A DNA stretch of 8,358 nt from JBOHHR01 sp050740975. Its GTDB lineage: Bacteria > Pseudomonadota > Gammaproteobacteria > JBOHHR01. A model generated the notes under the pieces. The model was not told the origin of the DNA and did no database searches. It was given only the letters and a program-made list of their open reading frames with translations. Position 1 is the first letter of the stretch, and each line of letters starts with the position of its first letter. Shown piece by piece: positions 1 to 6,169 of this stretch. The DNA is taken from positions 1 to 8,358 of the forward strand of contig JBOIEE010000009.1 of the NCBI GenBank assembly GCA_050740975.1. The letters run 5' to 3'. The translations under genes and the position numbers were made by a program.

Positions 1-349
1 GCGGCTCACTCATGCGGATGCCTTGTTCCAGGAGGACTCGCCGCAGTACGGCCGGATCAGTCTCGAGGTCCGGTGGCCATCCTAGGATTTCGGTGCGTAG
101 CGTTCCCGTGTACTCCACGTACAGATCGATCTCACCCGCGAGTAACGCCGCCCACAAAAACCGAGTCCCCCCGAGCTGGGCTTGGTGCTGTGCCTGGATG
201 CCTTCGCTCTCAAGGAGTTGGGTGGCGATCTCGCCGAGGATCACGGACTCGGTAAACTGCTTCGAGCCGACAGTAACTAGCGGCGCTTCCCGGCTAAAGG
301 CCAAGCTCGCGAGCATCAGCGCCAGAGCCGTACCTGTCGCTATTCTCAC
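1..349 (-). CDS. Osmoprotectant/quaternary-amine ABC transporter substrate-binding protein, 5' part only
   Basis: Only the first 116 residues are in the window; the gene runs off the left edge. It starts at GTG 349-347 and overlaps the end of the ATPase gene by four bases (GTGA), a sign of translational coupling. Residues 1 to about 20 form a signal peptide (MLASLAFSREA region). The mature part shows the OpuAC/OpuBC/OsmX family pattern (PF04069): VGSKQFTES (27-35), the GGT loop (60-62) and GEIDLYVEYTGT (72-83). Family members bind glycine betaine, choline, carnitine or related quaternary amines in the periplasm, and relatives take up ergothioneine. The substrate cannot be told from this part. 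Some relatives are fused to the permease; here the binding domain comes first, and what follows it is not visible. The family call is firm, the substrate is not. Confidence 0.88.
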   Translation of the reverse strand, partial: MRIATGTALALMLASLAFSREAPLVTVGSKQFTESVILGEIATQLLESEGIQAQHQAQLGGTRFLWAALLAGEIDLYVEYTGTLRTEILGWPPDLETDPAVLRRVLLEQGIRMSEP

Positions 350-1122
350 AATGGCGGCGACGCCGGTGCCAGACTCTCGACCAAGCCACGCTGAGCTCGG
401 ACAAAGCGCTCGGCAAAGGGGCTCCTGGGTGACTTGATCAGTGTCGCCATGGGGCCTTGTTGTTCGATACTCCCATCATTCAGCAATATCACCTCGTCGC
501 CGAAATATCCGGCCTCGCCTAGGTCGTGGGTCACCAGTACCACGGTCTTGCCGAGCGCGCGAAACACCGCTTTAAGATCGGTCTGCAGATCGTAGCGGAC
601 CATTGGGTCGAGCGCGCCGAGGGGCTCGTCGAGAAGCAGGAGCGTGGGATCGAGCAGTAAGGCCCGCATCAAGGCGACACGTTGACGCTGGCCGCCCGAG
701 AGTTGCGTAGGATAGCGATCGAGTGCCTCGACAGGGAATCGTGTCAGTGCCGCAAGCTCCGATACCCGTGCCGCGATTCGCGCTTGCGACCAGCGTAACT
801 GGCGGGCCATCAGACCAACGTTCTCCCGCGCCGTTAGATGTGGAAATAACGCGCCGTCCTGGATGACATAACCCATCTTGAGCCGTAGGGGTAAGGCGGA
901 GGCCTGGGTCAGCAATTGGCCTAGGAATCGCACGCAGCCCGAATCCGGAATGACCAAACCGTTTATGATCCGCATCAGCGTAGACTTACCGCAACCGCTC
1001 GGTCCTATGATGACCATAGTCGTCCCCTCCGGGACGAACAGATCGATTGCCTGAAGCGCAGGCCGGACCCCGTAAACTTTTGTCACCTGATGCAAGTCGA
1101 GCACATCATTACCGGAATACAA
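346..1122 (-). CDS. ABC transporter ATP-binding protein, osmoprotectant (OpuCA/ProV-like) type
   Basis: A 258-residue cytoplasmic ATPase that would power the transporter whose binding protein overlaps its 3' end. All nucleotide-binding motifs are intact: Walker A GPSGCGKST (40-48), Q-loop Gln88, signature LSGGQ (141-145), Walker B LLLLDE (161-166), D-loop ALD (170-172) and H-loop His199. The closest family is the OpuCA/ProV/OsmV group, judged by motif context (RYPTQLSGGQRQRV, LDPMVRYDLQ) and by the neighbour. It ends soon after the ATPase core, so it lacks the C-terminal tandem CBS domains that sense ionic strength or nucleotides in many OpuCA proteins. The start is uncertain. The first in-frame start after a stop codon is TTG at 1122, with no good ribosome binding site; GTG at 1104 (residue 7) is the alternative. 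No in-frame ATG precedes the conserved core. Confidence 0.9.
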   Translation of the reverse strand: MYSGNDVLDLHQVTKVYGVRPALQAIDLFVPEGTTMVIIGPSGCGKSTLMRIINGLVIPDSGCVRFLGQLLTQASALPLRLKMGYVIQDGALFPHLTARENVGLMARQLRWSQARIAARVSELAALTRFPVEALDRYPTQLSGGQRQRVALMRALLLDPTLLLLDEPLGALDPMVRYDLQTDLKAVFRALGKTVVLVTHDLGEAGYFGDEVILLNDGSIEQQGPMATLIKSPRSPFAERFVRAQRGLVESLAPASPPL

Positions 1123-1206
1123 ATATGGCTGCTGATTCTATGGACACTTTGCACAAAACGTCGAGTACTTTACAAACCTGAAATCGTAGTCCGGCTGTAG
1201 GCGTCT

Positions 1207-1234
1207 ATTATATGGCGGTCATGACCGAGCTCGG
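1207..1234 (-). promoter_or_regulatory. Candidate promoter -10 box with two overlapping palindromes upstream of the ABC operon
   Basis: Read on the minus strand, 1212-1207 is a perfect TATAAT. The position for a -35 box 17 bases upstream (GCCGAG) does not match TTGACA. Just upstream of the -10, inside the expected spacer, lies the perfect 12-base palindrome CGGTCATGACCG (1216-1227). It overlaps a second perfect palindrome, CCGAGCTCGG (1225-1234). A weak -35 with a dyad in the spacer fits a promoter controlled by a regulator bound between the boxes. The predicted leader to the TTG start is about 78 bases. This is inferred from sequence pattern only. Confidence 0.4.
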
Positions 1235-1384
1235 CCACCGGCTGATGGAGGGTGTCGCCTTAAGCACTTGCACGATGGCGGTTATGTGCTTGTAATCGGA
1301 GCATCCGCCGGGTGGGAGGAAAACGGCGCAACTGCGGCGGCGGTAGCGCGTTCCATACGTTGCAACGTTCCACTCAGACCCTAC

Positions 1385-1525
1385 GGCGCCGACATTTTTG
1401 GGGTCCACTATAGTGCGCTCGAATAGCGATCGCCTGCGTGGGTTGAGATGCTGACACCCCAAGACTGGGAAGATACCTTTCGCTATGCCGTGGGGATCAC
1501 CTACCAACCCGAAAGGCGTACGGAT
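1385..1525 (+). pseudogene. Possible remnant of a FadL-family outer-membrane transporter gene
   Basis: In one plus-strand frame the translation from 1448 reads TPQDWEDTFRYAVGITYQP and then ERRT (to 1522). This matches in wording and order the segment of FadL/OmpP1/TodX long-chain fatty-acid and hydrocarbon channels that runs W-[EK]-D-T-[FW]-R-Y-[AS]-[LV]-G-x-T-Y-Q-P, followed later by xRRTPRIPD. The stretch expected between YQP and ERRT (about 20 residues) is missing. Upstream in the same frame, GADIFGVHYSALE (1385-1423) has the spacing of the family's ADVTWTxWSxFDEL strand and is followed by TAG (1424) where Glu would be expected. No complete frame, start or ribosome binding site exists. The match rests on my memory of the family and on a short stretch, so it could be chance. 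Confidence 0.42.
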
Positions 1526-1642
1526 CCCGCACCAGCCACCCATCAGGATCAAGGCATTGAACTTCTCCCTTTGCAACCGGCGTGTAGACTTTCACCGCCT
1601 ATGCAGCGTTATGGTTTCCATAGCGCTTCCCCGTCTACGGGC

Positions 1643-1671
1643 AAAAAAAAGGGCGCACACTCGATGCGCCC
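1643..1671 (-). terminator. Rho-independent terminator of the porin gene
   Basis: On the minus strand a perfect 7-bp GC-rich stem (GGGCGCA/TGCGCCC, 1671-1665 with 1657-1651) encloses a 7-base loop and is followed at once by eight T residues (1650-1643). It lies 23 bases past the porin stop codon, the usual place. On the plus strand no T run follows, so it should work in one direction only. Confidence 0.92.
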
Positions 1672-1694
1672 AGCCAGTTGCGGCAGTGTGTCCG

Positions 1695-2843
1695 CTACCA
1701 GCTAAGAGACCACCCTACACCCACCACATCGCTTTCCTGCTCTTTGCCGTCACGCTCCTGTTCGAGCCTGGAGTACTCCGCAACGAGCTTAAACCAGTCG
1801 GTCACGTCATGATATACGCCCACGGTCCATGCCCTTTGCTCCTGAAGATAAGATCGCTCAAGGTCGAGCCGGCTTGCATCTTGGGCGCTGGCCTCATCCG
1901 CTTCGCTCTTACGGTAGCTAAAACCAAGCTTGGTACGAGTAGGGAATGTCCATGCGGCCTGGGCCAACCAACCGCTGTGCTCGTGCTTGACCATTTCCGG
2001 ATCTAGGGCATCTTCGTCCACCATGAGTGTGCTACCCAGCGTTCCACCGGTATAGCCGGAACCGCTTACCTCGCCGCTGCCGTAGCCCGTATCGAGGCCG
2101 AGCTGTAAGCCGCCCCCCCAGGCGCTCAGGTCACTGGTGCAATTCCCTAGGCCACAAGCGGGCCGATACCCACGTTCGTGATATAGGCCGCTTATGAATG
2201 CCTCGACCTGAAAGCCGCCGATATCGGGCGTTCTGTAACTGATACGGGTGTCGTAGTCCGGATCTAGATGCTCATAACCCCTATGATCGAGTGCGATCGG
2301 GCTGCCGCGATCGCCAGCCGTTTCGGCGCCAAGCACACTTAGGTCCGTTAGGTAGTTTTGGTGTTGCAGCGGCCTTAAGGTGCGCTTAATGCTAAACCCA
2401 CCAAAATCGCCAAAATAAGTCTCCCCAAAATCCGCTCGCGGAGCGGCTTGGCTAACATCGTTATTCGAAAGGTAGTTTTTTTCAGGCCCGTTTTCGCTCG
2501 GCGGTGCAAGACTGACCTGGCTTTCGCCGGCTAAACGGCTTGGTTCAACTTCGAGTGATCTCTCGCTAAAGCTGAAAAACGCTGGCAACGGGCCGCTTCC
2601 AACAAGCGCATCACCGCTTGTCCTGTTGCGGCCTGTGGTTGCCAGCGTTTCAGCCGCCACCCCACCCCGTGTGGCACCTTCGTCCTGGTAAACGTAGAAC
2701 CCGCTTCCGCTTCCCTCGAAGCTCACCTCCCAACCGTTGACGCCGTCTACCACGACAACGGCCCTCGCCGGCACCCCAATCGCCATTGCCAGCGTCACCG
2801 AGCCAACCACGGTAGTCAACTTTGTACTCGTCATCCGCTTCAT
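1695..2843 (-). CDS. Outer-membrane porin (Gram-negative beta-barrel)
   Basis: A 382-residue protein. Residues 1-28 are a Sec signal peptide with a likely cut after VPARA. The mature protein opens with NGWEVSFEGSGSGFYVYQDE, a typical first barrel strand. Further strands resemble general porins: DFGETYFGDFGGFSIKR (138-154, the place of the porin GNxxxGTVKIGR strand), DTRISYRTPDIGGFQVEAF (198-216), TKLGFSYRKSE (304-314) and GVYHDVTDWFKLVAEYSRLE (342-361). The chain ends in alternating hydrophobic residues with a terminal Trp (VGVGWSLSW), fitting the C-terminal aromatic residue used for barrel assembly. It should form a passive diffusion channel; its selectivity is unknown. Cys230 and Cys235 could form a small loop disulfide. 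The first ATG has only a distant purine-rich site (2861-2866, 17 bases away); Met4 is the alternative start. It is monocistronic, with its own promoter and terminator. Confidence 0.82.
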   Translation of the reverse strand: MKRMTSTKLTTVVGSVTLAMAIGVPARAVVVVDGVNGWEVSFEGSGSGFYVYQDEGATRGGVAAETLATTGRNRTSGDALVGSGPLPAFFSFSERSLEVEPSRLAGESQVSLAPPSENGPEKNYLSNNDVSQAAPRADFGETYFGDFGGFSIKRTLRPLQHQNYLTDLSVLGAETAGDRGSPIALDHRGYEHLDPDYDTRISYRTPDIGGFQVEAFISGLYHERGYRPACGLGNCTSDLSAWGGGLQLGLDTGYGSGEVSGSGYTGGTLGSTLMVDEDALDPEMVKHEHSGWLAQAAWTFPTRTKLGFSYRKSEADEASAQDASRLDLERSYLQEQRAWTVGVYHDVTDWFKLVAEYSRLEQERDGKEQESDVVGVGWSLSW

Positions 2844-2885
2844 CGCTGCTATCGGACGCTCTCCCCAATCCTCCCTATTCTGGTA

Positions 2886-2914
2886 TTAATAATACGTAAC
2901 TAAAACCAAGTCAA
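2886..2914 (-). promoter_or_regulatory. Sigma70-type promoter of the porin gene
   Basis: On the minus strand TTGACT (2914-2909, five of six consensus bases) is followed after 17 bases by TATTAA (2891-2886). The alternative -10 TATTAT (2894-2889) matches better but leaves only 14 bases. The predicted transcript would begin near 2879, giving a leader of about 35 bases before the porin ATG. The surrounding sequence is AT-rich compared with the genes on either side. Confidence 0.6.
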
Positions 2915-2932
2915 GTGTTTTGTGAAGTAAAA

Positions 2933-2943
2933 GACACAGTGTC
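2933..2943. repeat. Short perfect palindrome GACACAGTGTC upstream of the porin promoter
   Basis: GACAC-A-GTGTC is an 11-base perfect dyad. Its centre (2938) lies about 59 bases upstream of the predicted porin transcription start, a position typical for activator binding. It could equally serve a repressor or be chance; no regulator is encoded in the window to pair with it. Confidence 0.4.
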
Positions 2944-2954
2944 ACCGGAGTCCA

Positions 2955-2987
2955 CCCAGATTGTGTTGCGTTATTACAACACCTGGG
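2955..2987. repeat. Inverted repeat in the divergent porin/PQQ-gene spacer
   Basis: The left arm is CCCAG (2955-2959), three unpaired bases, then GTGTTG (2963-2968). After an 8-base spacer the right arm is CAACAC (2977-2982) followed directly by CTGGG (2983-2987). This gives 11 base pairs with one 3-base bulge. It is not followed by a T run on either strand, so a terminator is unlikely. A protein-binding site between the two divergent genes is the more natural reading. Confidence 0.45.
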
Positions 2988-3062
2988 CGTTTCTAACCGG
3001 GATCCAAGCGTAGTCACTAAGTTGTCCGTTTCTGGCCACCGTCGAGTGAAAAGCTGAGCAAG

Positions 3063-3091
3063 TCAACATTGCACAAACTTCCAGGTACAAT
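3063..3091 (+). promoter_or_regulatory. Weak candidate promoter for the PQQ-system gene pair
   Basis: TCAACA (3063-3068, four of six bases of TTGACA) and TACAAT (3086-3091, five of six of TATAAT) are separated by 17 bases. The predicted start near 3098 leaves a leader of about 38 bases containing GGAG (3121-3124) 11 bases before the ATG at 3136. This is the best candidate in the spacer but not a strong match. Confidence 0.4.
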
Positions 3092-3135
3092 GAGCATTCT
3101 CTTTCGCTTCCGGGTGAGCCGGAGCACGGAAACCC

Positions 3136-3968
3136 ATGACGAAGTTCCGCTCGCCGTCCACAATTCTAATAAAAGGCGTCCTCACCGGGTTAGTCTTTTC
3201 CTTGTGCCTCGCGCTAAAGGCAGAGGAGCCACTTGACCCGTTTGTCGTCGCTTATGTCGGGGATAAGAATTCCTCCGCTTTTTTTCTCGGCGTGCAGCAG
3301 GGTCTCCTGGAAGGCAACATCCAAGGTCAGTTTTGGGGCAACGCTATAGACTCATTTGGATGGAGAGCCGCGAGAAACTGCCGGCCCTTATATCCGCTGT
3401 GCTTGTCGCCTCCGACGCGAAGAGTCTGCGAGAGCTCAGCGAGCGAAATCCTACGCTTCCCGTTTTCAATCTAATGCTGGAGAACGATGAGCTGCGGGAA
3501 GCATGCCTGCCTAACGTGCTGCACATCATTCCCAGCACCAAAATGAAACGTGACGCCATAACGCAATGGCAAGTCAAACATCCGAATGCTCGCGCCTCGG
3601 CCTCGGCATTAGCTTGGCACCCATCGTTGAAGAAGTATGCGGGGGAGCAGCTCGACAAGCGTTTCAAGAAAGCTCAAGGCCGTCCTATGGACGATTATTC
3701 TTGGGCCGGCTGGGTAGCGGTCAGGATGATTGCCGACAGCGCAGCACGCATCCAAACTAATGACCCTAGGCGCTTACTCGAATTTCTGAAGACCGAGCTG
3801 AAGTTCGACGGTCAAAAGGGGATCGATATGAGTTTCCGTCAAACAGGATAATTGCGACAAATAGTGTTGATCGTTGAAGCCGATAAGATCGTCGGCGAAG
3901 CCCCCGTTCAAGGCGTTGTCGACCCGGAAAACCTGGACAGTCTGGGTGTTTCGGATTGTTCAAAATGA
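3136..3968 (+). pseudogene. PQQ-dependent alcohol dehydrogenase-system ABC substrate-binding protein, broken by a frameshift and a stop
   Basis: The intact ancestor would be a periplasmic binding protein of the type coded beside PQQ alcohol dehydrogenases (TIGR03863-like). From ATG 3136 there is a signal peptide (residues 1-29, cut after LALKA), then FVVAYVGDKNSS and QGLLEGNIQGQF up to 3333. The frame then fails. Restoring one T to the TTTT run at 3331-3334 gives GQF-LGQRYRLIWMESR and joins it to the frame that continues with PVFNLMLENDELREACLPNVLHIIPS and DDYSWAGWVAVRM. At 3849-3851 an in-frame TAA follows SFRQTG, yet coding-like sequence continues as LRQIVLIVEADKIVGEAP to a TGA at 3966-3968. 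Family members read ...TGQLRQ there, so CAA to TAA is the simplest change. The reconstructed protein has about 277 residues. The unbroken beta-propeller gene follows 49 bases on. The family call rests on remembered motifs. Confidence 0.78.
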
Positions 3969-4017
3969 TTAAAGGGATAAACTCACTTCGAACAACATAG
4001 AACCAGGAGACCATCCC

Positions 4018-4986
4018 GTGATAAGTCCCCTCCGAACCTTAGCCCTATTCATATCCTTGGCCAGCGCGGTCACCGCCCGGCCGAGCGCGGCCGAACCGAC
4101 CCTGCGGGTGTTTGTCACCAATGAAAAAGACGACTCGATAAGCGTCATCGACGGCCGCACGAACAAAGTTGAAAAAACTATTGCGGTCGGCAAGCGACCT
4201 CGCGGGATCGGGCTTGCTCCCGATGGCGCTGAGCTCTACATCGCCTTGGGTGCGGAGAACGCAATCGCCGTCGTCGATCCCAAGAGCTTAGCGGTCTTGC
4301 GTAAAATCCCATCCGGGGATGATCCGGAGGCGTTTGATGTGCATCCAAACGGCAACATCTATCTGTCGAACGAAGATGATGCAAAGGCTACAGTACTGGA
4401 TCCGAAAAGCGGCGAGATCGTGGCGCAGATCCCCGTGGGACTGGAACCGGAGGGTGTGGCCGTTTCACCCGATGGGAAGCAGGTGATCGTCACCAGCGAA
4501 TCCACCAATATGCTGCACGTTATTAGCGTTCCCGAGCACGAAGTGATCGCCAACATCCTTGTTGGCTCCAGACCCCGGGCTGCGATCTTCTCCAAGGATG
4601 GAAAGTGGGCCTATGCGAGCTCAGAAATCGGGGGCGAAGTCAAACGTATCGACATGAGCAGCCACAAAATCGTCAACAAGAAAGCGCTTGCCGACGACAA
4701 GGCCAAACCCAAGGACCTGCGTCTCAGCAAAGACGAGCGCACACTTTATGTGGCGGGAGGGCGCGCTAACAAGGTATTCGTATTAGACACCGAAACCTTG
4801 GAGGTCAAGGACGACATTCCCGTTGGCGAACGCGTATGGGGCTTAGCGATTTCTCGGGACGGGAAGCACCTATATACTACCAACGGCTTAAGCCATTCCG
4901 TCTCCGTGATCGACACGGATGAAAGCGAAGTGATCGCGACGGTGGATGTCGGCCAGCTTCCTTGGGGAATCGTGATCGATGATTGA
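4018..4986 (+). CDS. YVTN-type seven-bladed beta-propeller protein of the PQQ alcohol-catabolism system
   Basis: A 322-residue periplasmic protein. The GTG start is supported by AGGAG at 4005-4009, eight bases upstream. Residues 1-25 are a signal peptide with a cut after PSAA. The rest is seven repeats of about 42 residues, beginning near residues 31, 73, 114, 156, 198, 243 and 285. Each has the pattern V/LYVTN...ISVID...V.ATI.VG..P.G.A.SPDG, as in the TIGR03866 group (PQQ-dependent catabolism-associated beta-propeller). The exact role is not known; it may be a scaffold or ligand-binding partner for the quinoprotein dehydrogenase or its ABC system. It lies 49 bases after the broken binding-protein gene and was probably co-transcribed with it. 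The frame is intact, so it may still be used or may simply not have decayed yet. No terminator is visible after it. Confidence 0.88.
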   Translation: MISPLRTLALFISLASAVTARPSAAEPTLRVFVTNEKDDSISVIDGRTNKVEKTIAVGKRPRGIGLAPDGAELYIALGAENAIAVVDPKSLAVLRKIPSGDDPEAFDVHPNGNIYLSNEDDAKATVLDPKSGEIVAQIPVGLEPEGVAVSPDGKQVIVTSESTNMLHVISVPEHEVIANILVGSRPRAAIFSKDGKWAYASSEIGGEVKRIDMSSHKIVNKKALADDKAKPKDLRLSKDERTLYVAGGRANKVFVLDTETLEVKDDIPVGERVWGLAISRDGKHLYTTNGLSHSVSVIDTDESEVIATVDVGQLPWGIVIDD

Positions 4987-5077
4987 CGCGCACCGGCGAG
5001 CTTGGCCGAAATCGTCCCTCACGGTTTCAGGGCTCCCATGACATAATGGCTTGGTCTCAGATTGTGAGGAAAGATCC

Positions 5078-5944
5078 ATGAAAACCGAAGGCAGACGTGA
5101 AAGCAGCAACGTTGAAGACCGACGAGGAGTGCGATTCCGAGGTTTGCCGGCAGCCGGCCGCGGGATCGGTTTAGGGACCATCGTCCTCGTCCTCGTGGGG
5201 ATGTATTTTGGCGTCGATCCGCGGGTTATATTGCAGTTAGCGGGCTCACGCGGGCCGCCGGAGCTAAGCCAAGAAACGCCGGCGGGGCGCCCCCCTGCTG
5301 GAGATCCCCTGGCTCGATTCGTGTCCGTCGTATTGGCCGATACGGAGGATGCGTGGCGCCCGCTGTTTCAGCGCGCCGGGGCCACCTACCGAGAGCCAAA
5401 ACTGGTCCTTTTCAGTGATGCGGTGAGCTCCGCGTGTGGCTTCGCACAGTCAGCTATGGGTCCGTTCTATTGTCCGCTGGACGAGGCGGTCTATATCGAT
5501 CTCTCATTTTATCGAGATCTCAAGGAACGCTTTAGGGCACCGGGGGATTTTGCCCAGGCCTATGTCGTCGCACACGAGGTTGGCCACCACGTGCAGAATC
5601 TACTGGGGATCTCGGAGGAAGTGCGCCGAGCTCAACAGAGCGTGGGGCGCGCAGAGGCCAATCAGCTTTCCGTACGAGTTGAGCTACAGGCAGACTGTCT
5701 CGCTGGGGTCTGGGCGAATCATGCCCAGCGGGCGCGTGACATTCTGGAGGAAGGAGATGTTGAGGAGGCCCTCGGCGCGGCTACTGCCATTGGGGACGAC
5801 CGACTGCAAGCGCGGACGGGCGGCCAGGTGGTGCCAGAATCCTTCACCCACGGCTCGTCTACTCAACGCGTGCGTTGGTTCCGGAGGGGGCTAGAGTTGG
5901 GCGAGCTGGAACAATGCAACACCTTTAAAGCGGCCAAGCTTTAA
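5078..5944 (+). CDS. Membrane-anchored neutral zinc metallopeptidase (YpfJ/KPN_02809 family)
   Basis: A 288-residue protein of the Zn_peptidase family (PF04228). The ATG at 5078 is chosen because GAGGAAAG (5066-5073) sits just before it; an upstream in-frame TTG at 5051 has no such signal. A short charged N-terminus (1-28) is followed by one membrane helix (about 29-46), then a Pro/Gly-rich linker and a periplasmic catalytic domain. The zinc motif HEVGH is at 166-170, within AYVVAHEVGHHVQNLLG, and the third ligand is probably Glu202 in ELQADCLAGVWA. The conserved segments ACGFAQSAMGPFYCPLDEAVYID (120-141 region) and FTHGSSTQRVRWFRRG (256-271) are present, with Cys120, Cys132, Cys207 and Cys280 likely paired. 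The substrate is unknown in the family. It is 91 bases after the beta-propeller gene and may have its own weak promoter (CATAAT at 5042-5047, no clear -35). Confidence 0.92.
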   Translation: MKTEGRRESSNVEDRRGVRFRGLPAAGRGIGLGTIVLVLVGMYFGVDPRVILQLAGSRGPPELSQETPAGRPPAGDPLARFVSVVLADTEDAWRPLFQRAGATYREPKLVLFSDAVSSACGFAQSAMGPFYCPLDEAVYIDLSFYRDLKERFRAPGDFAQAYVVAHEVGHHVQNLLGISEEVRRAQQSVGRAEANQLSVRVELQADCLAGVWANHAQRARDILEEGDVEEALGAATAIGDDRLQARTGGQVVPESFTHGSSTQRVRWFRRGLELGELEQCNTFKAAKL

Positions 5945-6169
5945 GGTCTGTCGGAACACCTTGGTGTGGCGCGGACCTGCTCGTGGAGATGAGATGGAGC
6001 AATGGCGCTTGGAAGTGCACCATGTCCAGTGGAAGATGTAGCCACCTCTTTATCAGGGTCAGGAGGGCCGTTACGCGGTGATCCCCATGCTAAATGACAC
6101 CCGGCGCCGGCCGCGTTCGCCGCAGCAGAGCAACGAGGAATGAGGACAGCAGAAGCGCTGTTCTTTGCT

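Larger units (their letters stand above)
1123..1642. other. Gene-poor stretch between the ABC operon and the porin terminator
   Basis: No intact gene was found here. The left part (1123 to about 1206) would be the leader of the minus-strand ABC operon, and 1207-1234 holds a candidate promoter and palindromes. About 1385-1525 on the plus strand resembles a degraded FadL-type gene. Open frames on both strands have no start signals, no recognisable domain and overlap each other. I see nothing further in 1235-1384 or 1526-1642. Confidence 0.6.

Noticed and set aside
12..437. Plus-strand open frame at the left edge (141 codons)
   Set aside because: It is antisense to the clearly recognisable osmoprotectant-binding protein gene and the end of the ATPase gene.
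1208..1576. Minus-strand open frame of 122 codons between the ABC operon and the porin, with a GWCGIRTP motif
   Set aside because: It has the look of a spurious frame, is antisense to the FadL-like scrap, and has no domain or start signal. I also looked for a tRNA on this strand because such frames often accompany tRNA genes, but no TpsiC arm or acceptor stem could be built.
1485..2006. Plus-strand open frame running into the porin gene
   Set aside because: Most of it is antisense to the porin and its terminator, it has no ribosome binding site and shows no recognisable protein pattern.
3344..3667. Minus-strand open frame opposite the broken binding-protein gene
   Set aside because: It is a shadow of the plus-strand coding sequence, whose translation carries recognisable family motifs; the antisense product does not.
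5955..5966. Palindrome ACACCTTGGTGT after the zinc peptidase gene, tested as a terminator
   Set aside because: The two-base loop is too tight to form the full stem and no T run follows.
6144..6166. Hairpin ACAGC-AGAAGC-GCTGT after the RND gene, tested as a terminator
   Set aside because: The stem is only five base pairs and the minus strand has no T run after it; on the plus strand the following TTCTTT is weak.
5945..6169. Short reading frames (15 to 30 codons) in the gap between the zinc peptidase and the RND gene
   Set aside because: None has a convincing start, hydrophobic or domain pattern, or conserved look; the gap is best treated as ordinary convergent intergenic sequence.
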